Shown here: positions 9,569-19,202 of the stretch, piece after piece
Numbering within the stretch: the stretch's first letter is position 1
Layout: every line of letters starts with the position of its first letter
NCBI GenBank assembly: GCA_964468185.1
Contig: CAYXTR010000026.1
Coordinates: forward strand, 1 to 64,000
DNA length: 64,000 nt
From: JANQFV01 sp964468185
GTDB lineage: Bacteria; Planctomycetota; Phycisphaerae; UBA1845; Fen-1342
Direction: 5' to 3'
Notes under the pieces: model-generated
Seen by the model: the letters and a program-made list of their open reading frames with translations, nothing else
The model's database searches: none
What the model was told of the DNA's origin: nothing
Translations under genes and position numbers: made by a program

Positions 9569-10333
9569 TCAGGCTCGGCGGATCCCAATGTACACGGCGC
9601 CACGCGACAGCATACGCGTACGTGGGAAGTAGCCCGTCTTACGGCTGAGAAAGCCAGACACCTTGTTGAAGGCATAGCGCGGCGTTTCGAGCACCCACCA
9701 GATGGGCGGGCGGGGCGTCGATATTTCGCTGCGCGGGGTCAGCTCAGTCATCTGCAAGCCGCCAAAGTAATCGCAAAACCGGGTTTCAAACCCGCACTGC
9801 TCATGCAAACGGCGTAGCGTAGTCAGATCGATCTTACGCTGCACCGCCCACACCTTTGGACTCAACGTCTTCATGATCCAGCCGTTGATGCCCAGATAAT
9901 TCGGAATACTGGTAACAACCGTGCGACGTGCAAGTGCACATAGTCGGGCAACAACATCATCGAGATCATCGAAGTGTTCGATAAACCCGCCGGAATGGAC
10001 GATGTCAAAGCGTGGCCGGGATACGTCGTACTCGAAGAAGTCCGCGTGTTCGATCTGCGCTGGTACGCCCTGCATTTCGAGATTGCGCCGGGTGATCTCG
10101 ACCGCGCTCTCCACATACTCGATTCCGTGCACCTCGTATCCAAACTCCTTGTGGAAGTACGCGAGGAAACGGCCCGGAGCGCAGCCAATCTCAAGCAAGG
10201 CGAGGTTGGGCTCTGGTGGCAAATGGCGTCTGAAAATATTGCCCAAATCGTGCGGGCGCGCGATCAGCGGCAGCTTGACACGCTCCCAGCGCGTTTCCCA
10301 ATCCTGGGCCTCGGTAAGGCGCACTTCAGCCAC
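9569..10333 (-). CDS. Class I SAM-dependent methyltransferase
   Basis: 254 residues from a GTG at 10333, chosen because AGGAG sits 7 nt upstream and the longer reading has no ribosome site. The SAM-binding motif I is LLEIGCAPGRFLAYF, followed by the acidic HGIEYVESAVEI and FDIVHSGGFIEHFDD. This is the Methyltransf_11/23-like pattern. The C-terminal part has a hydrophobic stretch and basic residues. The substrate is unknown. The neighbouring glycosyltransferase on the same strand (170 nt upstream) suggests a role in cell-surface sugar or lipid modification, but that is inference. Confidence 0.85.
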   Translation of the reverse strand: MAEVRLTEAQDWETRWERVKLPLIARPHDLGNIFRRHLPPEPNLALLEIGCAPGRFLAYFHKEFGYEVHGIEYVESAVEITRRNLEMQGVPAQIEHADFFEYDVSRPRFDIVHSGGFIEHFDDLDDVVARLCALARRTVVTSIPNYLGINGWIMKTLSPKVWAVQRKIDLTTLRRLHEQCGFETRFCDYFGGLQMTELTPRSEISTPRPPIWWVLETPRYAFNKVSGFLSRKTGYFPRTRMLSRGAVYIGIRRA

Positions 10334-10503
10334 GTCGAATCTCCTGTCATGCCGGTGCTGCACACGTGAATCGCGCTGTGTGAAGCCGGAGCAAGCGTCT
10401 ACCGAGAGACGATACCTCATAACAAGCAGGTGTGAAAGTCACGTCTTAACCCCGCGTGCATTCGTGCCTTAGCAGGCATCTTCAACTATCGGAGCCGTAC
10501 GCA

Positions 10504-11970
10504 TCAATCAGCGGTGAAGCGCGGCGTCCCCCTGGCCACGGGCTGTGGCTCAACACGTTCTCCGCGCGAGCCCCGTGCCCGTCGAGACGAATGCGGCTTC
10601 AAATCCGACGTGTTCTCGAGTACCCCCCCGTGCTCCCAATCGAGCAAACGCGCCAGCCCCCGGCTGAGCGGCCCGCGATGCCAGGCTGGGCTGATCCGCC
10701 GCCGGCGCCGTTGCCAGGCGCGGAGGGCGTGGACGTATTCATCACGCAGCCGTCGGGCAACGACGGGCAGCGCACAGACTTCGCCAACGAACTCCCGAGC
10801 GGCTGCACCCAGCTTCGCGGCCAGATGCTGGTTCCGGGCCAGCAGCGTGACGTTGGCGGCAAAGGTGTCGCGATCGCCGCCGGGGGCCAGCAGACCGGTC
10901 TGCATATGGCGGATCTGGTCTGTCATCCCGCCGAGGGCATAGGCAACCACGGGCGTACCGCACGCCATCGCTTCGATGACGGTCATGGGGTAGTTATCGG
11001 CCTGTGACGGAAAAACGCAGAAGTCGCCGCAGCCGTAGGCCCGGGCGAGCTCGGCGCGGTCGTGGACGTGTGGGATGGCCCGACCTGCGAGGCCGGATTC
11101 GGCAAGGAGTCGGCTGCTGCTGCTGCCGACGGCGAGGAGTTGCAGGTCGGGAACCGTTGTTGCCGCTTTGTGCAAAGCATAGACCGCGTCCGGGGCGTTC
11201 TTGCGGGGGTCGCTGTAAAGGTCGCCGATGACGACGGCGGTGCGGCATGCTGGTCGCAGCCCCAAGTCCTGCCGGACAGCGCTAGCGTCGACCGGTGGCG
11301 TGAACAAATCCATCTCAACCGGATTCGGCGTAACGGCCCGCGGGAAGCGGGCAAGCTCTGGCAGACCGGCGACCATGTCTCCCAGCCAGGTGGACGACGG
11401 CAGCAGCCGCGGCTGCATGGCGCGGAAGAGCTTGGGTTTCAGGTTCCTGTAGAAGCGGCTGCGGTCGAGCTCATGCTGGGGATACAGTCCCAGGCTGGGG
11501 CACTGGCCGCACGATCGGAGCCACCGGTCGCACTCGCGTGGATAGGCACAGTTGCCGGTCACAGGCCACGCGTCGTGCAACATCCACACGATCGGCTTGT
11601 CGAAGCCGAGCAGCGGCAACGCGAGCAGCGACAAATAGTCGCCGTGGAGGTTGTGCAGGTGAATGACGTCGGCACAGGCATACTCCTCTCGGCAACGCCA
11701 TAGAAATGTCGCAACATCGGCCAGATCCGTCAGCCCGTGTCGGGCGAACCAACGGCGCAGCGGGGTGAAGCGCCAATGCCGCACCTGCCGGCAGATCGGA
11801 TTGTCGACCCGGTTGTCGCGGACGAACGCGTGCACCCTGTGGCCTTGCCGCTGCAACTCCCCGGCCAGCAGTTCACCAATCCGGCCGGCACCGCCGTGCG
11901 TGAGCTGTGTGCCCACCATCAGGACGTTCAGCCGATTCGGATCAGGAGATGCCATCTGGCGAGACTTCAT
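10504..11970 (-). CDS. Glycosyltransferase family 4-like (GT-B)
   Basis: About 488 residues from the ATG at 11970. An upstream start at 12045 and a downstream ATG at 11955 are also open, and none has a good ribosome site. The N-terminal Rossmann domain (LNVLMVGTQLTHGGAG) has the nucleotide-sugar glycosyltransferase form. The C-terminal domain carries the EX7E-like donor site region (CDFCVFPSQADNYPM, then EAMACGTPVVAY). It transfers a sugar from a nucleotide donor, probably in exopolysaccharide or surface-glycan synthesis. The last ~50 residues are Arg/Ser-rich and look disordered. It lies upstream of the methyltransferase on the same strand. Confidence 0.88.
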   Translation of the reverse strand: MKSRQMASPDPNRLNVLMVGTQLTHGGAGRIGELLAGELQRQGHRVHAFVRDNRVDNPICRQVRHWRFTPLRRWFARHGLTDLADVATFLWRCREEYACADVIHLHNLHGDYLSLLALPLLGFDKPIVWMLHDAWPVTGNCAYPRECDRWLRSCGQCPSLGLYPQHELDRSRFYRNLKPKLFRAMQPRLLPSSTWLGDMVAGLPELARFPRAVTPNPVEMDLFTPPVDASAVRQDLGLRPACRTAVVIGDLYSDPRKNAPDAVYALHKAATTVPDLQLLAVGSSSSRLLAESGLAGRAIPHVHDRAELARAYGCGDFCVFPSQADNYPMTVIEAMACGTPVVAYALGGMTDQIRHMQTGLLAPGGDRDTFAANVTLLARNQHLAAKLGAAAREFVGEVCALPVVARRLRDEYVHALRAWQRRRRRISPAWHRGPLSRGLARLLDWEHGGVLENTSDLKPHSSRRARGSRGERVEPQPVARGTPRFTAD

Positions 11971-12112
11971 GGAACGGATCTCACATGACGTCGAGCGAGT
12001 AAGCCGTGCGGCGTCGCGGTCGCACGTGGCGACGACAACGCGCACGGCCCCCGCCAGTCTTATCGGGGTCTGAGTGCGGGCTCTTGATGGTCGCCGACGG
12101 CAACGGGGCTGG

Positions 12113-12985
12113 CTAGGGATACGTCGGCTCGTAAGGCTGGGTGGTGGGGTCCTGCCACGGCTTGATCGCAGGCGGTTCGGGATAGTCGAAGGTGTCCCAT
12201 TCGGGCAGCGGCGTGAGCAACAATGGTGTTATGACGTGCTCGACGAAGCGTCGTTTGGCGGCGTCGGTGTGGTGGCCGCGGTAACCGTAGCGCTCATAGG
12301 ACTGGTGAAACGGATGATTCCACAACTTCAGCCGGTATTGCAGACGCTCCTTGCGCGTCAGGTTGGGCGGCAGGCCAAAGCCGTAGAGCCCCGCCACACT
12401 CGGCCACCAGCCGCCACGATCGACGGAGCCGGCCAGGGGCATGCCGTAGCGGAGAATCGGATCGCGGGTCGAGTAGAAGTTGTGCATCTGCCCGGCGACG
12501 TGATCGAGGGCACGGGAGAGGTCGTAGCGGCGGGACAGGCTGCTGCCGAGGTAGATCACCGTGCCCACCTCCACGCCATCCGGAAGCGATTCCAGAGCCC
12601 AGGTCGCGACGCCGGTGCCCGCAGAGAGAGCGATGATATTCACACGATGGTCGGGGTATTCAGTCAGGTACCGCTGAATGCTCTCGGCGAGCTTGCGGCC
12701 CTGCTCCTCATTGCGGGCGCGATCCATCTGATCGCGCAGGGTGCCGCCGACGGGCGCCTGCCAGACGAATACTTCGATGGCCCCCTCATAGCCGCCATCA
12801 CGGAGGCCGCGGGGGACGCTGTGTGTGCCGACGATGTTGCCGATGGGCCCCGCCCCACCGATGTAGTAGGTCTTCCCGCGCTGCAAACCGTTGAGGTCGG
12901 TGCCCATGTGCGCCATCCAGGCGCAGCCCGTGGTCGCGCTCAGAATCAGGCCGAGCGAGAACAACGTTAACCATTTACGAAACAA
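12113..12985 (-). CDS. Lipoprotein with alpha/beta-hydrolase-like domain
   Basis: 290 residues, initiated at a TTG with GAGG 7 nt upstream. The signal peptide ends around Cys21 (TTGC), giving a likely lipoprotein. The central region holds a nucleophile-elbow-like sequence IIALSAGTGVATWAL (G/S-x-S-x-G variant), preceded by VFVWQAP and followed by GTVIYLGSSLS. This points to an alpha/beta hydrolase fold, although a full triad is not certain (a late His is in GYRGHHTD). No known substrate. It is in the same orientation as the downstream glycosyltransferase but may be transcribed on its own. Confidence 0.65.
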   Translation of the reverse strand: MFRKWLTLFSLGLILSATTGCAWMAHMGTDLNGLQRGKTYYIGGAGPIGNIVGTHSVPRGLRDGGYEGAIEVFVWQAPVGGTLRDQMDRARNEEQGRKLAESIQRYLTEYPDHRVNIIALSAGTGVATWALESLPDGVEVGTVIYLGSSLSRRYDLSRALDHVAGQMHNFYSTRDPILRYGMPLAGSVDRGGWWPSVAGLYGFGLPPNLTRKERLQYRLKLWNHPFHQSYERYGYRGHHTDAAKRRFVEHVITPLLLTPLPEWDTFDYPEPPAIKPWQDPTTQPYEPTYP

Positions 12986-13013
12986 TGGCTTACCTCAGAG
13001 TACCGCCGCCGGG

Positions 13014-14705
13014 CTACTTCGCGCGTTGACGTACGCGAGCGCGGATATCGAGCAGGTCCTTCATCACGGTACCGACGTTCGCATCCGCCGCCGCACCACC
13101 GAAATTATCGTACAGTTTCCGATAAAGTCTGTAGATTTCGTCATAGACTTTGCATGCTGCGGGCGCGGGTTTGTACATCGTACGCTTCACGCCACACAGA
13201 GCCCCCTGGGCGGCCTCGACGGAGCCGAAACCGCTGTGCTCCTCGCCGGCCGCGACAGCTCCGCAGATGGCGGCCCCCAATGCGCAGGTTTGACCGGAGC
13301 GTGAGACCTTCATGGGTCGCCCCGTTACGTCGGCATAGATTTGCATGATCAGGGCGTTCTTCTCCGCGATTCCGCCGCAGTTGATGACATCGCGCACGGC
13401 GACGCCATATTCCTCGAGGCGATCCATGATCACGCGGGCGCCGAACGCGGTGGCCTCGATCAGGGCGCGATAGACCTCCGCGGGCGTGGTATGCAGCGTT
13501 TGACCAAGCAGCAAACCGGTGAGCCGGACGTCGACCAGCGTTGACCGGTTGCCGTTGTTCCAGTCGAGGGCCAGGAGGCCGGACTGGCCGGGTTTGAGCT
13601 TGGCGGCCTCGCGGGTGAGGCGTTCGTGGGCATTCTTGCGGCCGTCGAAGTTCGTCGCCCACCAGTTGAAGATGTCGCCGACGGCGGGCTGCCCCGCCTC
13701 AATCCCCCAGTAGCCGGGGACGATCGAGCCGTCCGCCACGCCACAGAGGCCGGGGATATCCGGCATGGGGCCGGTCTTGGGAGCGATCAGCATGTCGCAG
13801 GAACTGGTGCCGAGGATTTTGACAAGGGTGCCGGGCTGAATGCCGGCTCCGACGGCGCCGAGATGAGCATCAATGGCGCCAACCGCTACCGGGATGCCGG
13901 CGGGGAGACCGAGCTTGCGGGCCCAGGTCTGCGAAAGTGTGCCGGCGGGTTCGTCCGCGGGGTAGGCCTGGTCATACAATCGATCGCGCAGCGCAGCGAG
14001 GTCCGGGTCGAGGCTGGCGAGGAACTCCGCGTCGGGTAAGCCATGCTGTGGATGAAACAGCGCCTTGTGACCGGCGCCGCACATGCTGCGCTTCACCTGC
14101 CGCACATCCTCACAGCCAGCCAACAGGGCCGGAATGTAGTCACACTGTTCAACCCAGGAGTGCGCGGCGTTGAAAACGCGGGGTGCAATGCGCTTGCAGT
14201 GCAGAATCTTGGACCAGAACCACTCGCTGCTGTAGACACCGCCGCAAAGCGTCAGCAGTTCAGGCCGCTGACTTGCCGCGCGGTCGGTAATCTCCTGCGC
14301 CTCGGCGTGTGCGGTATGGTCCTTCCAGAGCCACGCCTGGGCGTTGAGATTCCTGGCGAACGCAGACTTGAGTGCGAGCGGCTGGCAGGCGGCATCGACG
14401 GGGATGGGCGTGCTGGCAGTCGTGTCGACGCCGATGCCGACAATGCGCTCCTTGTCGAAGCCGCGGACACTGCCCGCGGCCCGCAATGCGCTCCGGACAC
14501 ACTTCGTCAGCGCGACGGCGTAGTCGTCAGGATTCTGGCGGGCGACGTTGGGATCTTTGCGGTCCGTCAGGACACCCGCGTCACCGCTAGGGTAGTTGGC
14601 GACCGCTGTAGCGATCTCGCGCCCCTGGCGCAACTCGACGATCAGGGCTCGCGCCGAATTCGTGCCAAAATCAAGGCCAAGTGAGAACATCGTCTTCGCC
14701 GGCAT
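13014..14705 (-). CDS. araB: L-ribulokinase (FGGY family)
   Basis: 563 residues from the ATG at 14705, which has AGGAGG 7 nt upstream. It is a FGGY sugar kinase that phosphorylates L-ribulose to L-ribulose-5-phosphate with ATP. The N-terminal ATPase motif is GLDFGTNSARALIVE, the phosphate/catalytic stretch is VGAIDAHLGAVGAG, and the C-terminal FGGY-like signature is INCGGIAEKNALIMQIYADV. The length matches AraB (about 560) rather than xylulokinase (about 490). No araA, araD or regulator is next to it, so it may serve a dispersed pentose pathway. D-ribulokinase activity cannot be excluded. Confidence 0.9.
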   Translation of the reverse strand: MPAKTMFSLGLDFGTNSARALIVELRQGREIATAVANYPSGDAGVLTDRKDPNVARQNPDDYAVALTKCVRSALRAAGSVRGFDKERIVGIGVDTTASTPIPVDAACQPLALKSAFARNLNAQAWLWKDHTAHAEAQEITDRAASQRPELLTLCGGVYSSEWFWSKILHCKRIAPRVFNAAHSWVEQCDYIPALLAGCEDVRQVKRSMCGAGHKALFHPQHGLPDAEFLASLDPDLAALRDRLYDQAYPADEPAGTLSQTWARKLGLPAGIPVAVGAIDAHLGAVGAGIQPGTLVKILGTSSCDMLIAPKTGPMPDIPGLCGVADGSIVPGYWGIEAGQPAVGDIFNWWATNFDGRKNAHERLTREAAKLKPGQSGLLALDWNNGNRSTLVDVRLTGLLLGQTLHTTPAEVYRALIEATAFGARVIMDRLEEYGVAVRDVINCGGIAEKNALIMQIYADVTGRPMKVSRSGQTCALGAAICGAVAAGEEHSGFGSVEAAQGALCGVKRTMYKPAPAACKVYDEIYRLYRKLYDNFGGAAADANVGTVMKDLLDIRARVRQRAK

Positions 14706-14858
14706 CCGCAATCCTCCTGGACGTGCGCGTGTTCGAGACGTGGTCGCGATTGGCCGAATCTGCCAACCGGCCGCGTGGTGTCCTTTGTTTACGGTGAACG
14801 CGTGTCTGTCAACCGCCGGGGCGTGGTTTGCGGCCCCGTAGCGGATCGAGCCGGCAGG

Positions 14859-15254
14859 CTACATGGCGGCTTCTTCCAGGACGTGGTCTTCGACGTAGAT
14901 CGGCACCTCATTGGCCACGCCCAGGGCGATGGCGTCGGAGGGCCGGCTGTCGACCTCAACCAGCTCGCCTTGCGAGCGGATGACGAGTTTGGCATAGAAG
15001 GTATGGTCGTGCAGATCGTTGATGACGATCTTCTCGAGCTCCCCCGACAGTGTCTCGATGACGTTGCCGAGCAGGTCGTGGGTCATCGGCCGCTGGAGAC
15101 GAACACCCTTGACCCGCCGATCGATCGCGAGGGCCTCGGTCAGACCGATGACGATCTGGAGGAAGCGTGGACCGTTGCGTTCCCGAAGCACGATCACCTG
15201 TTGATCATGCGTCTCGGAAATGCGGATTTGTGCCAGGTCCATGCGGACTTCCAT
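14859..15254 (-). CDS. Bifunctional nuclease domain (BFN/DUF151) protein
   Basis: 131 residues from the ATG at 15254 (GAGG 6 nt upstream). The sequence follows the DUF151 pattern: LRERNGPRFLQIVIGLTEA, then RPMTHDLLGNVIETL, and the closing block SRPSDAIALGVANEVPIYV. Members have been linked to DNase/RNase activity and appear as stand-alone proteins in many bacteria. Function here is unproven. It is a single gene between ribulokinase and tRNA-Arg(CCG), with no operon partner visible. Confidence 0.9.
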   Translation of the reverse strand: MEVRMDLAQIRISETHDQQVIVLRERNGPRFLQIVIGLTEALAIDRRVKGVRLQRPMTHDLLGNVIETLSGELEKIVINDLHDHTFYAKLVIRSQGELVEVDSRPSDAIALGVANEVPIYVEDHVLEEAAM

Positions 15255-15487
15255 ACTGCGCCTCAACAGGGGCCGAGGATTCCAGCGCGAAGCTAGTACG
15301 CGCCGCGGAGGGTGTCAAGCAGTCACGGTCGACGCCCCATCATACTCGCTGACACGCTGGTCCGCCGTTTTTCCACACGACCGAATTGACCGGGGCCGCG
15401 GCCACGTGCACCGGCGGAGCTTTGCGCCGCGTTGTAGCAAGGGGTCGAGACGGAGAGGCATACCTCATGACCGGAGATTCCGGCGGA

Positions 15488-15561
<74 letters not shown>

Positions 15562-15720
15562 GGCTTCTCGGACGCCGCGGCATCCATCTTGCAAGTCTAG
15601 CACGCCGCTGGCGCGCGTCAAGACTGGCGCGCTTTTGCACGTCCATGGCGTCGACTGTGGCAGCCTGGCGCGCTTTGGCGCGCCCTGGCACCTACGCAGC
15701 CACCGCGCAACGCACAATCA

Positions 15721-17055
15721 CTAGTCCGCCGCGTTGGTATGGATGTTCTGCGAGAGCCGCAAGGCGGCTTCCGGGGTCATAAGAAACGCGTTGCCGACAC
15801 CGTTGTGACAACGCAGGCAAACGAAATCGACCGTGACCGCTGCGCGCCCCTGCGCGTCCGTGACAACCTGGCTGCCATCCTCGCTGAACATCGCCGTGTA
15901 CTCGGCGTTCACCATGTCGATACGGAAGATGTGGCTGCGGACATCGCCCATGCGACCGCCGAACGTGCCGACCACCTCCGTCCCAGCGACCGAATTGCTC
16001 TTACCGGTGAACGGCATGTGGCAACTCTGGCAATCCATCTCCTCCGTGTACTCACCGCGCTCAAAGGTGAATCGCTCGTGGAAGGCGAGATTCTGGTCGC
16101 GGTGGCACGCGGTGCATTCGTTGCGCCAGCCGTTGGAACGGTCGTATGCCATCGACGCGTGTGGATCGTGACAGATCGTACACGTGAACCCGCTATGGCC
16201 GCCACTGGCCAGCAATTCGCTGTACTGGCTGTTCGACTTGATATAGCCGTCGGTCGCGACGATGACCTCCGGCGTGTCGCCCGCGGCATGACAGCGGCCA
16301 CACGTATCGGCGGAAGTCGTATCCACGAAGATGTCACGGGCCTCCGGGTTGGGCGCGTGGTTGGAGCCGGGGCCATGACACGCTTCGCAGCGAACACCCG
16401 CCTCTTCCCACGTGCCCAGGATACCCGGCCGATTGCCCTGCGACCGTGGGTTTTCATCGCTGCGCGGCTGCGGCCCGGTGGTGTGGCAGCGGAAGCACGT
16501 CTCATACGCGTATGGCAAGGGTTCGGTCTGCTCGGGCTTATACGAAACGAAGCCCTCGGCGGTATCCGGGGGGAGATATTCGAGATTCCACTGGGTGTCG
16601 ACGCCATCTACGCCGGTGGTCATGACGTAGCCTTCGTCATCGACGAAGAACGCGCCGAGCAGATACCCACTGATGACGTAGCTGATGTCTCCCCATTCGT
16701 ATCCGTCCGGCGGGTTGGGCACACCGGCACGCGAGCCCTCTTCAGGATAGGTCGGCGGGCCGTCCTCGATCTGATGCAGGGCCTGCGAATGGCCGTGCAG
16801 CGCGATCGTCTCGCCAATCTGCCGGTGGCACGCGGCGCAGGCGTCTGACCCGATGTACGTCGCGCCGTCGTTCGTCAGATCCGTCGTGTTGTTGAACACA
16901 AGGCTGCCGCCGTCGAAGTCAGCATCCCCATCGTCAGGCGGTGTCATGCTCGCCGGACAGCCACCGACCAGTGCCAGCATGATCAACGCCAGCGGGACGG
17001 CAAGCAAGCGGCCGAGGCAATCGGGCCGGGTCACGTTTCGGACGGTGGGACACAT
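15721..17055 (-). CDS. Octahaem c-type cytochrome lipoprotein
   Basis: 444 residues, GAGGG 7 nt before the ATG. The signal sequence ends in lipobox LVGGC (Cys33), predicting an envelope-anchored protein. Eight CXXCH haem-binding motifs are present: CAACH, CFRCH, CEACH, CGRCH, CTICH, CTACH, CQSCH and CLRCH. The arrangement does not show a catalytic CXXCK. An electron-transfer role is therefore more likely than nitrite reduction. It is the last gene of a three-gene minus-strand operon, 107 nt after the NHL-cytochrome fusion. Together with the divergent porin operon it suggests a redox conduit. Confidence 0.88.
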   Translation of the reverse strand: MCPTVRNVTRPDCLGRLLAVPLALIMLALVGGCPASMTPPDDGDADFDGGSLVFNNTTDLTNDGATYIGSDACAACHRQIGETIALHGHSQALHQIEDGPPTYPEEGSRAGVPNPPDGYEWGDISYVISGYLLGAFFVDDEGYVMTTGVDGVDTQWNLEYLPPDTAEGFVSYKPEQTEPLPYAYETCFRCHTTGPQPRSDENPRSQGNRPGILGTWEEAGVRCEACHGPGSNHAPNPEARDIFVDTTSADTCGRCHAAGDTPEVIVATDGYIKSNSQYSELLASGGHSGFTCTICHDPHASMAYDRSNGWRNECTACHRDQNLAFHERFTFERGEYTEEMDCQSCHMPFTGKSNSVAGTEVVGTFGGRMGDVRSHIFRIDMVNAEYTAMFSEDGSQVVTDAQGRAAVTVDFVCLRCHNGVGNAFLMTPEAALRLSQNIHTNAAD

Positions 17056-17162
17056 GTTGTTTCCCTCGCATTCGGCTCAGGCGGCTCGCCTGAAAAGAGA
17101 GGTTAGCACAGAACATCGATTGAGACCGGCTTCATCACTCGTTCACCACGCCTTTCCCATCG

Positions 17163-19202
17163 TCAGTGATGGTGGCATTCCGAGCAAAGCTGGATCCAGT
17201 CCGTCCGCAGGGCGGCTTTACGCTCAGCCGGACTGTCCGCCAAGCTGCCCAACTCACTGTCCTCCGGAAACAGTCCCGTGTAGTGCGGGTTGTGGCATGT
17301 GTAGCACGTGACCATGCCATCGCCCAGCGGCAGGCGCGCGGGCGGGCGATCGAGCTGTCGGGCCATGCGCGCCAACTCAGTCGGCTGGGCCTCGTGTTCG
17401 CGAGCCAACTCACGCATCAGCATCCACTGGCGGATTTCGGGGGTCACTGGTCGGTCCACGTGTCCCTGGGGTGACAGATCCCAGTGCGGCGCATGACAGT
17501 TCAGGCACAAGTCCGAGGTCTCGTCGCGAAGATGGGGCTCAAACTGCCGCTCACCAGCCTCCGGCACTGCGGGTCGGATGGTGTGACAGAAGAGGCAGGC
17601 GTCCTCACGCACACGGCCCTGGGCATCGCGTTGACGATGTGGGCTGAAGCGGCCGCCGACATCCGGATTGTGGCAGATGGTGCAGTATTCGAGCGGCTGC
17701 TGCGGGTCGTAGCCGCGCAGGAGCACGTAGTTCACGGCGGGGCGCTGCGCGGCGCGGTCGCAATGCCGAAGGATGTCGTGGCACGTCAGACAACCGATGG
17801 CACCATCGATGGTCGGCCAGTCGTCCGGCGTCTCCACGATCTCCGTGTCGGCGGGCCGGCCGATCGGGTGCGGATCTGCGGGTGCCTGGACCCCATCGTG
17901 GCACGTAAGACACAATGCGTCAGACTCATCCAACGAGATGGGCTGTGGATTCTCGTTCGTGCCGGCGTGACAGGTCCTGCAACGATCCGGGTGCCAGTGG
18001 GGATTGATGGCGGTCGCGCCTTCAAACTGTGGCTCCCACTCCAACGCGATGCCGGAGGGCAGCGGCGGCGCGAACGGCAATTCCGCCAGATCAACCCCAA
18101 GCCACGCATACACACGCACACCGGGCTGATCGAGCTGTTCGGCGACGAGCACGTAATAGGCTGGTGTTTCTTCGAGCGTGATGTCGTATTCGGTCTGCGG
18201 AGCGTGCGGCGAAATCGCGATGCCATTGGGCACACGCAATTCACCCAATCCTGAGCCCGGCTCGCCAAATGCCAGCAAAGGTCGCCCGTCGGGCGCAAAG
18301 GCGTGCACCCGCTGTGAAAAAGCGTCGGTTACGAAGATCACGCCGTCCGGTCCGACCGCCACCGCCTTCGGTCGTCCGAACGCGCCGACGCTATCGCCAT
18401 GTTGTCCGATCTGGCGGATGAAGTTGCCGTCGCGGTCGAGCACCTGCACACGGTTGTTCAGCAGGTCGACCACGCACACGTTGCCGTCGGGTGTGCGGGC
18501 CATGGTGCGTGGCATGACGAACTGACCGGGACCACCGCCCAGGCCACCCAACGTATCGAGGTGCGCACCAGACTCATAATCGAATATTTCGATTGTATGG
18601 CGCGCCTGGTTACTGACCCAGACCTGCCCGTCAATCGTGACCACGCCAGCCGGCTGGTACGGCGCATTAGGCAGCACGTACGAACGCGTCGGGACGCCGA
18701 CGCCGGTGCACCGCCATACACCCCGTAGATCGCAGATCAATCGGTGGCCGTCCGGGGCGATGTCGATTGCGAAGGGGTGGCGAAACGGCGAAGGCGTGCA
18801 TGCCTCGGCCACCTCACCCGTCTGCGCATCCCACCGCAGAATGGCGTCGAGGGCGTTGTCACAAACCAGCACGGACAGCTCATCGGCTGCGATCGCAGTC
18901 GGATTGGCGATCATCAACGGGCTGGGTGGCTCGGCACCGAACAGGAACAGTGCGAGCTCCACTTCGGCCTCGCTCGGCGGCGGCGCACCCCGTAGCGTGC
19001 CCAACGCGACGACACGCGGTTCCTGTGGCTCGGGTGGATAGAAGCGTGCGGCGATGCGCGCGGCCAGTTGCTCACGGTCGACACCGCATCCCAGCGGCAA
19101 GGCGCACAGCAACGCCCACGCTGCCAGCCCCGCCATCAGCCAACGCACGATGCGGCGTCGAACGTGGATCGGTGGTCTCAGCGGCGGTGACATGTCATAC
19201 AC
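17163..19202 (-). CDS. NHL beta-propeller fused to octahaem cytochrome c
   Basis: 679 residues. The start is GTG at 19202 (an ATG at 19193 is an alternative), and it overlaps the end of the upstream four-haem gene by 25 nt. A signal/TM segment (WLMAGLAAWALLCALPLGCG) has a possible lipobox. Residues ~90-400 are NHL-type blades (PDGNVCVVDLLNNRVQVLDRDG, GPDGVIFVTDAFSQRVHAF). Residues ~425-679 hold eight CXXCH motifs (CRTCH, CLTCH, CLTCH, CTICH, CLFCH, CLNCH, CYTCH, CSECH), several in the doubled-CXXCH spacing. The propeller may be a protein-protein or substrate docking surface beside the haem wire. The fusion is complete and in frame. Confidence 0.88.
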   Translation of the reverse strand: MYDMSPPLRPPIHVRRRIVRWLMAGLAAWALLCALPLGCGVDREQLAARIAARFYPPEPQEPRVVALGTLRGAPPPSEAEVELALFLFGAEPPSPLMIANPTAIAADELSVLVCDNALDAILRWDAQTGEVAEACTPSPFRHPFAIDIAPDGHRLICDLRGVWRCTGVGVPTRSYVLPNAPYQPAGVVTIDGQVWVSNQARHTIEIFDYESGAHLDTLGGLGGGPGQFVMPRTMARTPDGNVCVVDLLNNRVQVLDRDGNFIRQIGQHGDSVGAFGRPKAVAVGPDGVIFVTDAFSQRVHAFAPDGRPLLAFGEPGSGLGELRVPNGIAISPHAPQTEYDITLEETPAYYVLVAEQLDQPGVRVYAWLGVDLAELPFAPPLPSGIALEWEPQFEGATAINPHWHPDRCRTCHAGTNENPQPISLDESDALCLTCHDGVQAPADPHPIGRPADTEIVETPDDWPTIDGAIGCLTCHDILRHCDRAAQRPAVNYVLLRGYDPQQPLEYCTICHNPDVGGRFSPHRQRDAQGRVREDACLFCHTIRPAVPEAGERQFEPHLRDETSDLCLNCHAPHWDLSPQGHVDRPVTPEIRQWMLMRELAREHEAQPTELARMARQLDRPPARLPLGDGMVTCYTCHNPHYTGLFPEDSELGSLADSPAERKAALRTDWIQLCSECHHH

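Noticed and set aside
15626..15687. Repeated TGGCGCGC words near tRNA-Arg(CCG)
   Set aside because: Too short and GC-biased to call a CRISPR or attachment site. No integrase is nearby.
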